DNA of 25,044 bases, taken from the IMG/VR virus record IMGVR_UViG_3300042556_001597, positions 1 through 25,044 of that record. One strand, 5' to 3'. The notes under the pieces are model-generated. The model made no database searches. It was given only the letters and a program-made list of their open reading frames with translations, and was not told the DNA's origin. The stretch comes from a virus. Both the position numbers and the translations under genes were made by a program. Positions 19,541 to 25,044 of this stretch are shown here, piece after piece. Numbering within the stretch: the stretch's first letter is position 1; each line of letters starts with the position of its first letter.

Positions 19541-19697
19541 ATTCTTTTATTTTACTTTCTAAGAAATCCATAGCATTACTATCACCCGTCCAACTGTCAT
19601 ACTTTCTAAATCGTTTGACAAATGTTTCTAAATCAACTGAATTATAATATTCAATCAATTCATTATAGTTAGGTATATAGCAATTATTGAATCCCAT
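19491..19697 (-). CDS. Small hypothetical protein, 68 aa
   Basis: The product has a polar N-terminus with several Asn and Tyr residues (NNCYIPNYNELIEYYNS) and a helical, acidic end (SKIKEYEEFIADNNNN). ATG 19697 shares its last base with the acidic gene upstream. The last 50 bases overlap the start of the lipoprotein gene, the longest overlap around here, so its real end should be viewed with care. Confidence 0.5.
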   Translation of the reverse strand: MGFNNCYIPNYNELIEYYNSVDLETFVKRFRKYDSWTGDSNAMDFLESKIKEYEEFIADNNNNHTIRM

Positions 19698-20308
19698 TAT
19701 TTAGATTTCTTTTTTTGTTTTGCAGATAATGTTTTCAATACCTTTTTATATCTTTCGTTTGCAGCTTTTAAGTTTTCATTTGCTTCCCACTCATCACCAT
19801 CAAACAAATTCTCTTCATCTTCTGGTTCATCACCCCATTCAAAAGTAACTCTATCCTCTGAAACTCTCATACCATAATCATCAAATTCATCTTCATCTTC
19901 TTCAGTTGCTCTATAATGCAATCCTTCGTTTCCGTTTTGACCAATTATATCCATTCTTTTTTCATCAATATTAAAGTTTCCAAAGAAATCATTTTCTAAT
20001 TCCTCACGATTTTCGTATCCATGTCTTAGATTTGTAAACTCTTCATCTTTTTTGAAATCTTCATATGTGAATGTTTCTTCCCACTTTTCATTTTCTTCTT
20101 CCTGGTATTCATTTGCTCTATCTAATATCCATTGTTTCCAACTATTACTATGATAACCCAAACCAATTACAATGGTTTCAAATGCATCCATTATTTCATC
20201 CAATTCGGTATCACTGTGGTCTATTTGAACTGAAATTTTTGTTCCATATTGTTCACCCGTAATGGTTGTTGGTTTATCAAATCCCTTTTTGTAGTTAGTA
20301 AAGTTCAT
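19697..20308 (-). CDS. Very acidic protein, 203 aa
   Basis: Nearly a third of the residues are Asp or Glu, especially from residue 70 on (YQEEENEKWEETFTYEDF, ATEEDEDEFDDYGM, DEPEDEENLFDGDEW), while the last 20 residues are basic (KVLKTLSAKQKKKSK). The first 50 residues contain possible strands (KISVQIDHSD). Strong acidity can mean DNA mimicry or binding to a basic partner, but no fold is recognised. Start ATG 20308 with the context AAATAATATG. Confidence 0.65.
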   Translation of the reverse strand: MNFTNYKKGFDKPTTITGEQYGTKISVQIDHSDTELDEIMDAFETIVIGLGYHSNSWKQWILDRANEYQEEENEKWEETFTYEDFKKDEEFTNLRHGYENREELENDFFGNFNIDEKRMDIIGQNGNEGLHYRATEEDEDEFDDYGMRVSEDRVTFEWGDEPEDEENLFDGDEWEANENLKAANERYKKVLKTLSAKQKKKSK

Positions 20309-20309
20309 A

Positions 20310-20567
20310 TTATTTGTATTTGTTTTTTATAAATTTTTCAATACCTTCTTTTTCATTTTCTTCTGCAATCTTCTTTACACTTTCATAATCAAATTCAGTA
20401 TTAGAAATTGCAGAACTAATACTTGCAAATTTTTTAGTTTTGTAAGAACTCAAAGGAGTAGTATATTGTTTTAAATATTCTGCTTTTGCATCTAAATATT
20501 CGAACAATTCAGTATCACTCATTCCTTTTAATTCTTCATCAGTCTTGTTGAAATTCATCGTCATCAT
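20310..20567 (-). CDS. Hypothetical protein, 85 aa
   Basis: Several ATG codons stand near the start. The one at 20567 (MMTMNFNKTDEELKGM) overlaps the upstream gene by 29 bases, while ATG 20615 would overlap it by 77. I prefer 20567 or the ATG at 20558. The product is helical (DTELFEYLDAKAEYLKQY, ESVKKIAEENEKEG) with a basic tail (FIKNKYK). Function unknown. Confidence 0.55.
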   Translation of the reverse strand: MMTMNFNKTDEELKGMSDTELFEYLDAKAEYLKQYTTPLSSYKTKKFASISSAISNTEFDYESVKKIAEENEKEGIEKFIKNKYK

Positions 20568-20889
20568 CTTTTTCCCATTGATAATCTTTGTTTGCTGAAT
20601 ATAGTATTTCACCATCTTCGTTTACACTCATATTAAGTGCACCCTTATCTACTAAACTTTCAATTGTGTTTGCAATCTCATTGTTAGAAACATTTTGACA
20701 AACATCTAAAAATTCCTCATCAGTCAAAAAGATATCCTCTTCTTGTTCCCACTTTTGTTGCATTCTAATTTGTAACGCTCTCTTTAAAGGGATTTGTTCT
20801 ATGAAAGGATTTTCCAAAAAGAAATCACTTTCTTCTAAAGAATCCATTATTTGGTTTGATACTTCGATTATTTCACTAAGAATGTCCAT
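20539..20889 (-). CDS. Acidic helical protein, 116 aa
   Basis: Asp and Glu dominate at both ends (MDILSEIIEVSNQIMDSLEE and WEKDDDDEFQQD). The centre (EEFLDVCQNVSNNEIANTIES, VDKGALNMSVNEDGEILYS) looks like a winged helix: helix, helix, helix, then a hairpin. This is a pattern reading, as no sequence family is recognised. ATG 20889 overlaps the upstream gene by 14 bases. Confidence 0.6.
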   Translation of the reverse strand: MDILSEIIEVSNQIMDSLEESDFFLENPFIEQIPLKRALQIRMQQKWEQEEDIFLTDEEFLDVCQNVSNNEIANTIESLVDKGALNMSVNEDGEILYSANKDYQWEKDDDDEFQQD

Positions 20890-21133
20890 CTTGTTTTATT
20901 TGTTTAAAGTTTTCTGCCTCTTCTTCGGGTGTTGGCAGATAACTTGATTTATAATATTCATCATCATATTCCATATCATCTGGAAATATAGAATGACTTT
21001 GTACACTTTTCCATTGCCAATATTCTTCATTCATTTTTTCTTGTGCAAGATATTGTTCGTATAAAAAATCTTCATCACCACCAATTGAACCCGTTGATAA
21101 TTCCTTATTAAATTGATTATTCATTTTGCTCAT
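20876..21133 (-). CDS. Acidic protein, 85 aa
   Basis: The protein has many Glu, Asp, Gln and Tyr residues (GGDEDFLYEQYLAQEKM, PDDMEYDDEYYKSSYL, TPEEEAENF) and probably little fixed structure outside a central helix. It is the first gene after a small AT-rich gap (21134-21173) and may start a transcript; a TAGTATATTTAA stretch in that gap is a weak promoter candidate. Function unknown. Confidence 0.55.
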   Translation of the reverse strand: MSKMNNQFNKELSTGSIGGDEDFLYEQYLAQEKMNEEYWQWKSVQSHSIFPDDMEYDDEYYKSSYLPTPEEEAENFKQIKQDGHS

Positions 21134-21173
21134 AATTGTTATTTTATATTATTAAATATACTAAAATTATTTG

Positions 21174-21740
21174 TTATTTCAAAATAATCTTTTCCACTTT
21201 CACTACATCAGCATATCGTGCAACTATTGTCATTGTATCACCTCTCATATTCCACATTGGTGCTATGACAGTATTGATACTACCATCGGCGGAATTATAA
21301 CATACCTTATTGATTGTAGGTACTAATGCGTTTACATTACTTATCATTGGTGGTAATTTAACTACCGTAAACTGACCCGTATAATAGTTCAAATAGGTTT
21401 TTGTTATTATAGCAATCGTATCACCTTTAACTAAGTTCCAATATAAATTGTTTTCCCATTCAACTTTTACACGAGGTTCATCGGGTATCTTACCATTGAT
21501 ACGAATAGAACCTGATATAGTGTGTATGTTTTGGGTTTCGGATGAATACAATTTGAAATAAGAATACCCATTACTATCTTTTGGTAGACGGGTATCAATA
21601 CTCATTTCAATATTTCTATTTGGTTGTAAAAATCCTTCTTTACTACAACCGATAAGTGTTGTTGCTAACAATAAAGCAAATATACATAAAACTAATATAA
21701 AACTAATTCTTGCTTGTTTTTCCGTTCCTTTTCCTTGCAT
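21174..21740 (-). CDS. Lipoprotein of unknown function, 188 aa
   Basis: ATG 21740 (MQGKGTEKQARISF) lies just after the upstream stop and gives a classic signal peptide (ISFILVLCIFALLLATTLIGC) with Cys32 as lipidation site. The mature part is beta-rich (YSYFKLYSSETQNIHTISGS, TITKTYLNYYTGQFTVVKL, TMTIVARYADVVKVEKI). A longer frame to 21812 would bury the signal peptide and overlap the SWIM gene, so it is rejected. It is one of three or four lipoproteins in the window. Confidence 0.75.
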   Translation of the reverse strand: MQGKGTEKQARISFILVLCIFALLLATTLIGCSKEGFLQPNRNIEMSIDTRLPKDSNGYSYFKLYSSETQNIHTISGSIRINGKIPDEPRVKVEWENNLYWNLVKGDTIAIITKTYLNYYTGQFTVVKLPPMISNVNALVPTINKVCYNSADGSINTVIAPMWNMRGDTMTIVARYADVVKVEKIILK

Positions 21741-21741
21741 T

Positions 21742-22335
21742 TTATTTTGTTTTAGCTTCTCTAATGTGTTTACATTCTTTTCCACCTGTGTATGTATAAG
21801 ATGGACAATCACATTCCCAACTTCCGTTATCGTTTTTTACTTTATATGTAACATTTGGGTCTTTTGATGAAGGCATCGTAAATTCTTTCACTTCACTTAA
21901 TCCTTTCTCTTTAAGTTTTCTTTCAATTAAAGAGTCAACTTGACTATCCGATATCCAAGTTGCTCTATTCTTTCTAAACTCCGTAAAGAAATAAGAGTCA
22001 TCACAAAGTGCATCTAATACTTTTATTGATATATCTTCACCTTCCGCCTGACAAATTTCATATAAAGTTTGTTCAGGTTCTTTTACAAACTTACCCGTAT
22101 CGGCGTAATCACCAGCAATAACAATGTTATCACCTGCCCAACTACCTACGATATCATTTGTACTATGTAAGTCTCCACCACCTCTACCATTTCCGTCAGC
22201 AAGTAATATTGCCAAACCGGCTAATACACCATTTGCGGACATACTAAATTCCATCAACTTTGCACCATCACCAAATGTGTAAGGTGTTATGTATTGTTTC
22301 TTTTTGATATTTACTATCTTATAATATTGTCCCAT
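21742..22335 (-). CDS. GQYY-domain protein with C-terminal SWIM zinc finger, 197 aa
   Basis: The first ~115 residues begin MGQYYKIVNIKKKQYI and include GAKLMEF, GRGGGDL, GSWAGDNIVIAGDYAD, a domain I know from many bacterial and phage proteins of unknown role. The end contains a SWIM-type zinc finger: WECDCPSY, then GKECKHI, with Cys175, Cys177, Cys188 and His190. SWIM fingers bind DNA or protein. The partial gene at the right edge ends in the same finger. ATG 22335. Fusion of both domains suggests a regulator or adaptor. Confidence 0.75.
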   Translation of the reverse strand: MGQYYKIVNIKKKQYITPYTFGDGAKLMEFSMSANGVLAGLAILLADGNGRGGGDLHSTNDIVGSWAGDNIVIAGDYADTGKFVKEPEQTLYEICQAEGEDISIKVLDALCDDSYFFTEFRKNRATWISDSQVDSLIERKLKEKGLSEVKEFTMPSSKDPNVTYKVKNDNGSWECDCPSYTYTGGKECKHIREAKTK

Positions 22336-22337
22336 GA

Positions 22338-22541
22338 TTATTTCTTTTTTCTTTTGTCATATCCAATTGGATAATAATATTGTTCATCTAGTCTAATTGA
22401 ATGTACTTTGAAACCATTATCTTCATCAATTATTTCTATTGCTTTATCTGGATTAGTTCCCCATACTAAACCATCTAATAAAATACGACCATCGTCTAAT
22501 TTTTTAAATTCGTTCATTTGTGTTTGAATTGTCTTTGCCAT
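22338..22541 (-). CDS. Small hypothetical protein, 67 aa
   Basis: The product is beta-rich (GRILLDGLVWG, KAIEIIDEDNGFKVHSIRLD) with an aromatic-basic end (YYYPIGYDKRKKK). ATG 22541 follows a 22-base gap. The stop lies two bases before the next start. No motif is recognised. Confidence 0.6.
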   Translation of the reverse strand: MAKTIQTQMNEFKKLDDGRILLDGLVWGTNPDKAIEIIDEDNGFKVHSIRLDEQYYYPIGYDKRKKK

Positions 22542-22563
22542 ACTATTTGTTTTTGTTTTATTA

Positions 22564-22920
22564 TTAAAATTTAATTACTCCCATTGCCATACCTAATGAT
22601 AATTCATATCTATCGTAGAATTTAACTTTGTTTTTCACTTCGTCAATATCTACTTTACAATCTACACTCTCACCCTCATCATCACATCCCATAATTAATC
22701 CGTTACCAGCGAATGGTTGATGTGCACCTTCAAATGTAAAAAATACATCCGTTCCGTTCATCAATCCTTCATCATCTACAAATATAGCATCTTCTTTATC
22801 CAAATATGCACCAATTGTAAATAATTCACACTCTAATTGTTTATAGATTTCTCTATAATCTTTTCCCATTTCAACTTCTTTTACTTCTTTTGTCTTTGAG
22901 TTAATTAATATCGCTTTCAT
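22564..22920 (-). CDS. DUF3846-like protein, 118 aa
   Basis: The start MKAILINSKTKEVKEVEMG and the following DYREIYKQL, AIFVDDEGLMN and FAGNGLIMGCDDEGESVDC fit the small DUF3846 family, found in phages, prophages and plasmids. The layout is a strand, a helix and the GNGLIMG turn. The function of the family is not known to me. ATG 22920; three bases before the next gene upstream. Assignment by sequence pattern only. Confidence 0.7.
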   Translation of the reverse strand: MKAILINSKTKEVKEVEMGKDYREIYKQLECELFTIGAYLDKEDAIFVDDEGLMNGTDVFFTFEGAHQPFAGNGLIMGCDDEGESVDCKVDIDEVKNKVKFYDRYELSLGMAMGVIKF

Positions 22921-22923
22921 AAT

Positions 22924-23334
22924 TTATAATTTATATATTTTTACTTTTTTCAATTTTGTTTGTTTATCATTATGTCCAACCAATATATCAATTCGTTTTC
23001 TATATCGTTTGTTCATTAAATCATGCACCCTATAAGTTCCGTTGTATTTTCCTGCACCTGTTATTCTAATCTTTTGTCCGAATTTGTATTTCTTTTTAAG
23101 GTCTCTACTAACTGCAATTATTCTATGTTTTTTGGGATTAGTAATTTTGAAACCACTTGCCGTAATATTTGGTGTTGAGTCCGTTTCACTCTCACTTGCT
23201 TTGTATGTAGTTAGTGTAACAATTTCAGGTGTTATTGTTTCTATCATTTTGTTTACCCTAATTTCCTCTTTCTCCATTTCATAAGGTAAACATATCAATA
23301 CTATTGAAAGTATTATATTGTAATTCATAATCAT
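22924..23334 (-). CDS. 3D-domain protein (cell-wall-active fold), 136 aa
   Basis: The three aspartates that name the 3D domain are visible: Asp52 in ESETDSTPNITASG, Asp105 in YRVHDLMNKR and Asp116 in KRIDILV. The strands RIIAVSRDL and KIRITGAG fit the double-psi barrel of MltA/RlpA-like lytic transglycosylases. It would act on peptidoglycan if active. The N-terminus (MNYNIILSIVLICLP) is hydrophobic and may be a short export signal. The start is at 23334 or the ATG two codons later. Together with the NlpC/P60 gene this makes two wall-related enzymes. Confidence 0.75.
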   Translation of the reverse strand: MIMNYNIILSIVLICLPYEMEKEEIRVNKMIETITPEIVTLTTYKASESETDSTPNITASGFKITNPKKHRIIAVSRDLKKKYKFGQKIRITGAGKYNGTYRVHDLMNKRYRKRIDILVGHNDKQTKLKKVKIYKL

Positions 23335-23339
23335 AACTT

Positions 23340-23687
23340 TTAATTTGCAAATTTCATTAAACTAATTGACTTTGCTATAAACTTACCCATATTAATAACA
23401 AATGTATCTTTTGTTTTTACCATATCAGTAGTTAATAAATTGTCTTGAAAGATATACTCACCCGTATCACCCTCACCCAATACACATTTTTTCATACTGA
23501 AACAATTATGTTCCCATTTCAATTCAAATTTCACACAATAATCACCTAAAATTGGGCCGTTACAAAATACCCATACCCAATTACTTTCTTTTTTATTTTG
23601 TAGATTGTCCACATCAAAATAAAACGGATACCCCTCCAATTCAAAATCCACTCTATCTATTTTTTCAAAATTTTCTGGTCGTTTCAT
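23340..23687 (-). CDS. Hypothetical beta-rich protein, 115 aa
   Basis: The product has several strands rich in aromatic residues (DFELEGYPFYFDVDNL, NWVWVFCNG, YCVKFELKWEHN) and a helix at the end (MGKFIAKSISLMKF). The order is similar to the small paralogous family and its neighbour at 23689, but it lacks the MxTIxN start, so membership is uncertain. ATG 23687 with the context AAATAATATG. Confidence 0.6.
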   Translation of the reverse strand: MKRPENFEKIDRVDFELEGYPFYFDVDNLQNKKESNWVWVFCNGPILGDYCVKFELKWEHNCFSMKKCVLGEGDTGEYIFQDNLLTTDMVKTKDTFVINMGKFIAKSISLMKFAN

Positions 23688-23688
23688 A

Positions 23689-24009
23689 TTATTTATTTTT
23701 ATTGTCTATATAATCACTTTGCATTTGTTTTATTCTCACTATTTGCTGACAAAATATTCGTATGTCTTTAATGTAATGAATTGGTAAATGTAATTGCTGA
23801 TTAGAACAATGTAATGTATACCATGCTCCAGCGTTACAATCTTTGTCCAATTCAACATGCCAATCACTACCAATCATTCTAAATCTAAACTGATATTGAT
23901 TACCAATATCTTCTATTCTAACTCCCCACACATTATCACCAATTTGATTTGCTAACATTGTTTCAAACTTGGAAGCTAAATCAGGTGATATTTCAAATTT
24001 TAATTTCAT
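23689..24009 (-). CDS. Member of the small beta-rich paralogous family, 106 aa
   Basis: It begins MKLKFEIS and has YQFRFRMIGSDWHVELDK, AWYTLHCSNQQLHLPI and a final helix DIRIFCQQIVRIKQM. The segment YQFRFRM to IKDIRIF aligns with YQYKFEL to LDIRNMDIF of the gene at 9632, which lies 14 kb away. ATG 24009; the gene sits one base after its neighbour downstream. Function unknown. Confidence 0.65.
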   Translation of the reverse strand: MKLKFEISPDLASKFETMLANQIGDNVWGVRIEDIGNQYQFRFRMIGSDWHVELDKDCNAGAWYTLHCSNQQLHLPIHYIKDIRIFCQQIVRIKQMQSDYIDNKNK

Positions 24010-24012
24010 AAC

Positions 24013-24372
24013 TTATAATTTTCTTTTATGTCTTTCTTCAAATTTGTCCTCTACTAATTGTGCAGCTTTGATATATCCTTTATCTTTTAGTAAGATGATT
24101 GCAAACATATCAGCAGCAATTTCATCATCATCATTTCTATCCTTTGTGTGTTTCAACATTATGTGTGCTAACTCATGTGCTTCAACCCATCTTAATTCAT
24201 CTTTGGTTAACTTCACTTCACCATCTATGAATACACAACCCGAACTTGTCTCAGCAAAACCAAAACCACACATTTCAAATAGTGGTTTCATTACTTCATA
24301 TCGGTAGTCATCTTTGGTTAGTATTGCAACTGCAACATCACTTTTAAATTCACTAAAATATGTCTTACTCAT
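24013..24372 (-). CDS. ImmA/IrrE-like zincin metallopeptidase, 119 aa
   Basis: The HExxH motif is in VEAHELAHIMLKH (His66, Glu67, His70) and a third ligand in DDDEIAADMFA (Glu84), an arrangement typical of M78 (ImmA/IrrE-type) peptidases, which cleave phage-type repressors. The preceding strand CVFIDGEVKL fits too. I choose ATG 24372 (MSKTYFSEFK), which overlaps the upstream stop by eight bases; a longer frame to 24456 would lie inside the upstream gene. No HTH domain is present, so a partner repressor elsewhere would be needed. Confidence 0.75.
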   Translation of the reverse strand: MSKTYFSEFKSDVAVAILTKDDYRYEVMKPLFEMCGFGFAETSSGCVFIDGEVKLTKDELRWVEAHELAHIMLKHTKDRNDDDEIAADMFAIILLKDKGYIKAAQLVEDKFEERHKRKL

Positions 24373-24745
24373 AATAATATACAATGTGTATTGGTTCTTT
24401 AATTTTCTTTCCACCACCATTTCGTTTACCCCAGCCTTGGTCGGGGTCATTATCACTTTGTGTTGTTGGTATCTTACCTGTAAAATACTTTTCTAATACT
24501 ACGGCAATTCCGTCACCGGGATTTGAATTAAACATTAAATCACATGCATCATGCCAATCCATTTTCCATTCAAAAGAGTCTTCAAAGTCTTTTTTGAATA
24601 CCCTACCATATGAATCATAATGACCTCTCATCTCCTCCATAACCTTACCATCTTTTAATAGATACAATCTTACAGCATCACCACTAAAAGAGTCTGATGC
24701 AACTGGCAATCCACTTTCTTTACATACAAAACTAAAACATCCCAT
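24365..24745 (-). CDS. Conserved phage/bacterial protein starting MGCFSF, 126 aa
   Basis: The sequence MGCFSFVCKESGLPV, followed by SDSFSGDAVRLYLLKDGK and then RGHYDSYGRVF, is one I recognise from many bacterial and phage proteins without known function. The first Cys pair may bind metal or be incidental. The later part has WHDACDLMF and a glycine-rich loop (NPGDGIAVVLEKYFTG), and the end is IHIVYYYE. ATG 24745. The gene overlaps the zincin gene downstream. Confidence 0.7.
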   Translation of the reverse strand: MGCFSFVCKESGLPVASDSFSGDAVRLYLLKDGKVMEEMRGHYDSYGRVFKKDFEDSFEWKMDWHDACDLMFNSNPGDGIAVVLEKYFTGKIPTTQSDNDPDQGWGKRNGGGKKIKEPIHIVYYYE

Positions 24746-24749
24746 AACT

Positions 24750-25044
24750 TTATTTTTTATTTTTTATTTCTTTAATGTGTTTACAATCTTTTCCTCTACC
24801 GAAACCATGTGCAGGACAACTACAAGTCCAAATTCCTTCATCACTTATTACCTTATACACATTTCCTTTACTACCTTTGACTTTATATTCTTTTTTTGGA
24901 GTTTTTTTCACTTCGAGTTTTTTACCATATTCAATTTTATCCCAAAGCTTTTCTAATTCATTCCAACTATAATGTCTATTTACTTTAACCCAACCATCAC
25001 CATCGGAACTACATATCACATATTTTTGATTGCTGAATATTCCT
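24750..25044 (-). CDS. SWIM zinc-finger protein, 5' end outside the window
   Basis: The visible C-terminal ~98 residues end with WTCSCPAHGFGRGKDCKHI, a SWIM finger (CxC, ten residues, CxH) nearly identical in pattern to that of the 21742-22335 protein; both end CKHI(R/K)E. The frame is open to the right edge. A GTG at 25019 is the only possible internal start, and there is no ATG before it, so the gene most likely begins beyond 25044. The part in front (SWNELEKLWDKIEYGKKLE) is helical and not the GQYY domain. Two SWIM proteins 2.7 kb apart suggest duplication of the finger. Confidence 0.65.
   Translation of the reverse strand, partial: GIFSNQKYVICSSDGDGWVKVNRHYSWNELEKLWDKIEYGKKLEVKKTPKKEYKVKGSKGNVYKVISDEGIWTCSCPAHGFGRGKDCKHIKEIKNKK

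Noticed and set aside
21174-21812. Longer lipoprotein frame starting at 21812
   Set aside because: It would overlap the SWIM finger gene by 71 bases and put a 24-residue polar extension in front of a good signal peptide. ATG 21740 fits better.

Overview
The window is AT-rich (roughly 30% GC by eye) and very gene-dense. Every gene I can support lies on the minus strand. Genes are mostly 20 to 200 codons long and abut or overlap, with TAATG and ATGA junctions. There are no ribosomal, central-metabolism or transposase genes. Most products are unrecognised, mixed with phage-style accessory enzymes and a tRNA. This is what an accessory (non-structural) segment of a large tailed-phage genome looks like. 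A host in the Bacteroidota is likely for three reasons: promoters have a TTTG element about 20 bases upstream of a TATATT element, clear Shine-Dalgarno sites are missing and starts instead carry an A-rich AAATAATATG context, and there are several lipoproteins plus an FG-GAP/VCBS protein. Phage and host assignment is inference. All three stop codons end genes, so I see no stop-codon recoding.

Layout, left to right (transcription runs right to left). 1-2064: a partial sulfotransferase-like gene, a large coiled-coil protein and small unknowns, ending at a terminator (1919-1945). 2065-2404: no gene; it holds a GC-richer, highly structured candidate RNA. 2405-3286: two small genes and a zincin metallopeptidase. 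3305-3970: a compact transcription unit made of a promoter, a membrane/lipoprotein gene, a tRNA-Gly-like gene and a terminator. 3972-6281: small genes including a GIY-YIG nuclease-like protein and a paralogous pair. 6282-7119: about 840 bases without a gene, holding a cluster of 23-bp palindromic repeats and two other spaced repeat sets; this is a candidate origin or control region. 7120-12281: an FkbM-type methyltransferase, a string of tiny membrane proteins, and members of a small beta-rich paralogous family. 12283-13724: UV-damage endonuclease (UVDE) and a flavodoxin-fold quinone-reductase-like protein, translationally coupled and driven by their own promoter. 13761-16535: a coiled-coil lipoprotein, a cysteine-rich zinc-binding protein, small membrane proteins and a secreted NlpC/P60 peptidase with its own near-leaderless promoter behind a terminator. 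16632-21133: membrane and strongly acidic proteins and a 421-residue FG-GAP/VCBS lipoprotein. 21174-25044: a lipoprotein, two SWIM zinc-finger proteins, a DUF3846-like protein, a 3D-domain protein, a second zincin and further unknowns.

How the genes may work together (inference): UVDE and the reductase suggest DNA-damage or redox protection. The sulfotransferase and FkbM enzyme suggest glycan or small-molecule modification. The NlpC/P60 and 3D-domain proteins suggest cell-wall work. The lipoproteins and tiny membrane proteins suggest remodelling of the host envelope or superinfection exclusion. The most unusual items are the structured RNA at 2199-2362, the non-canonical tRNA, the near-identical 31-base promoter used three times, the palindromic repeat cluster, and a family of about six diverged small proteins scattered through the region.
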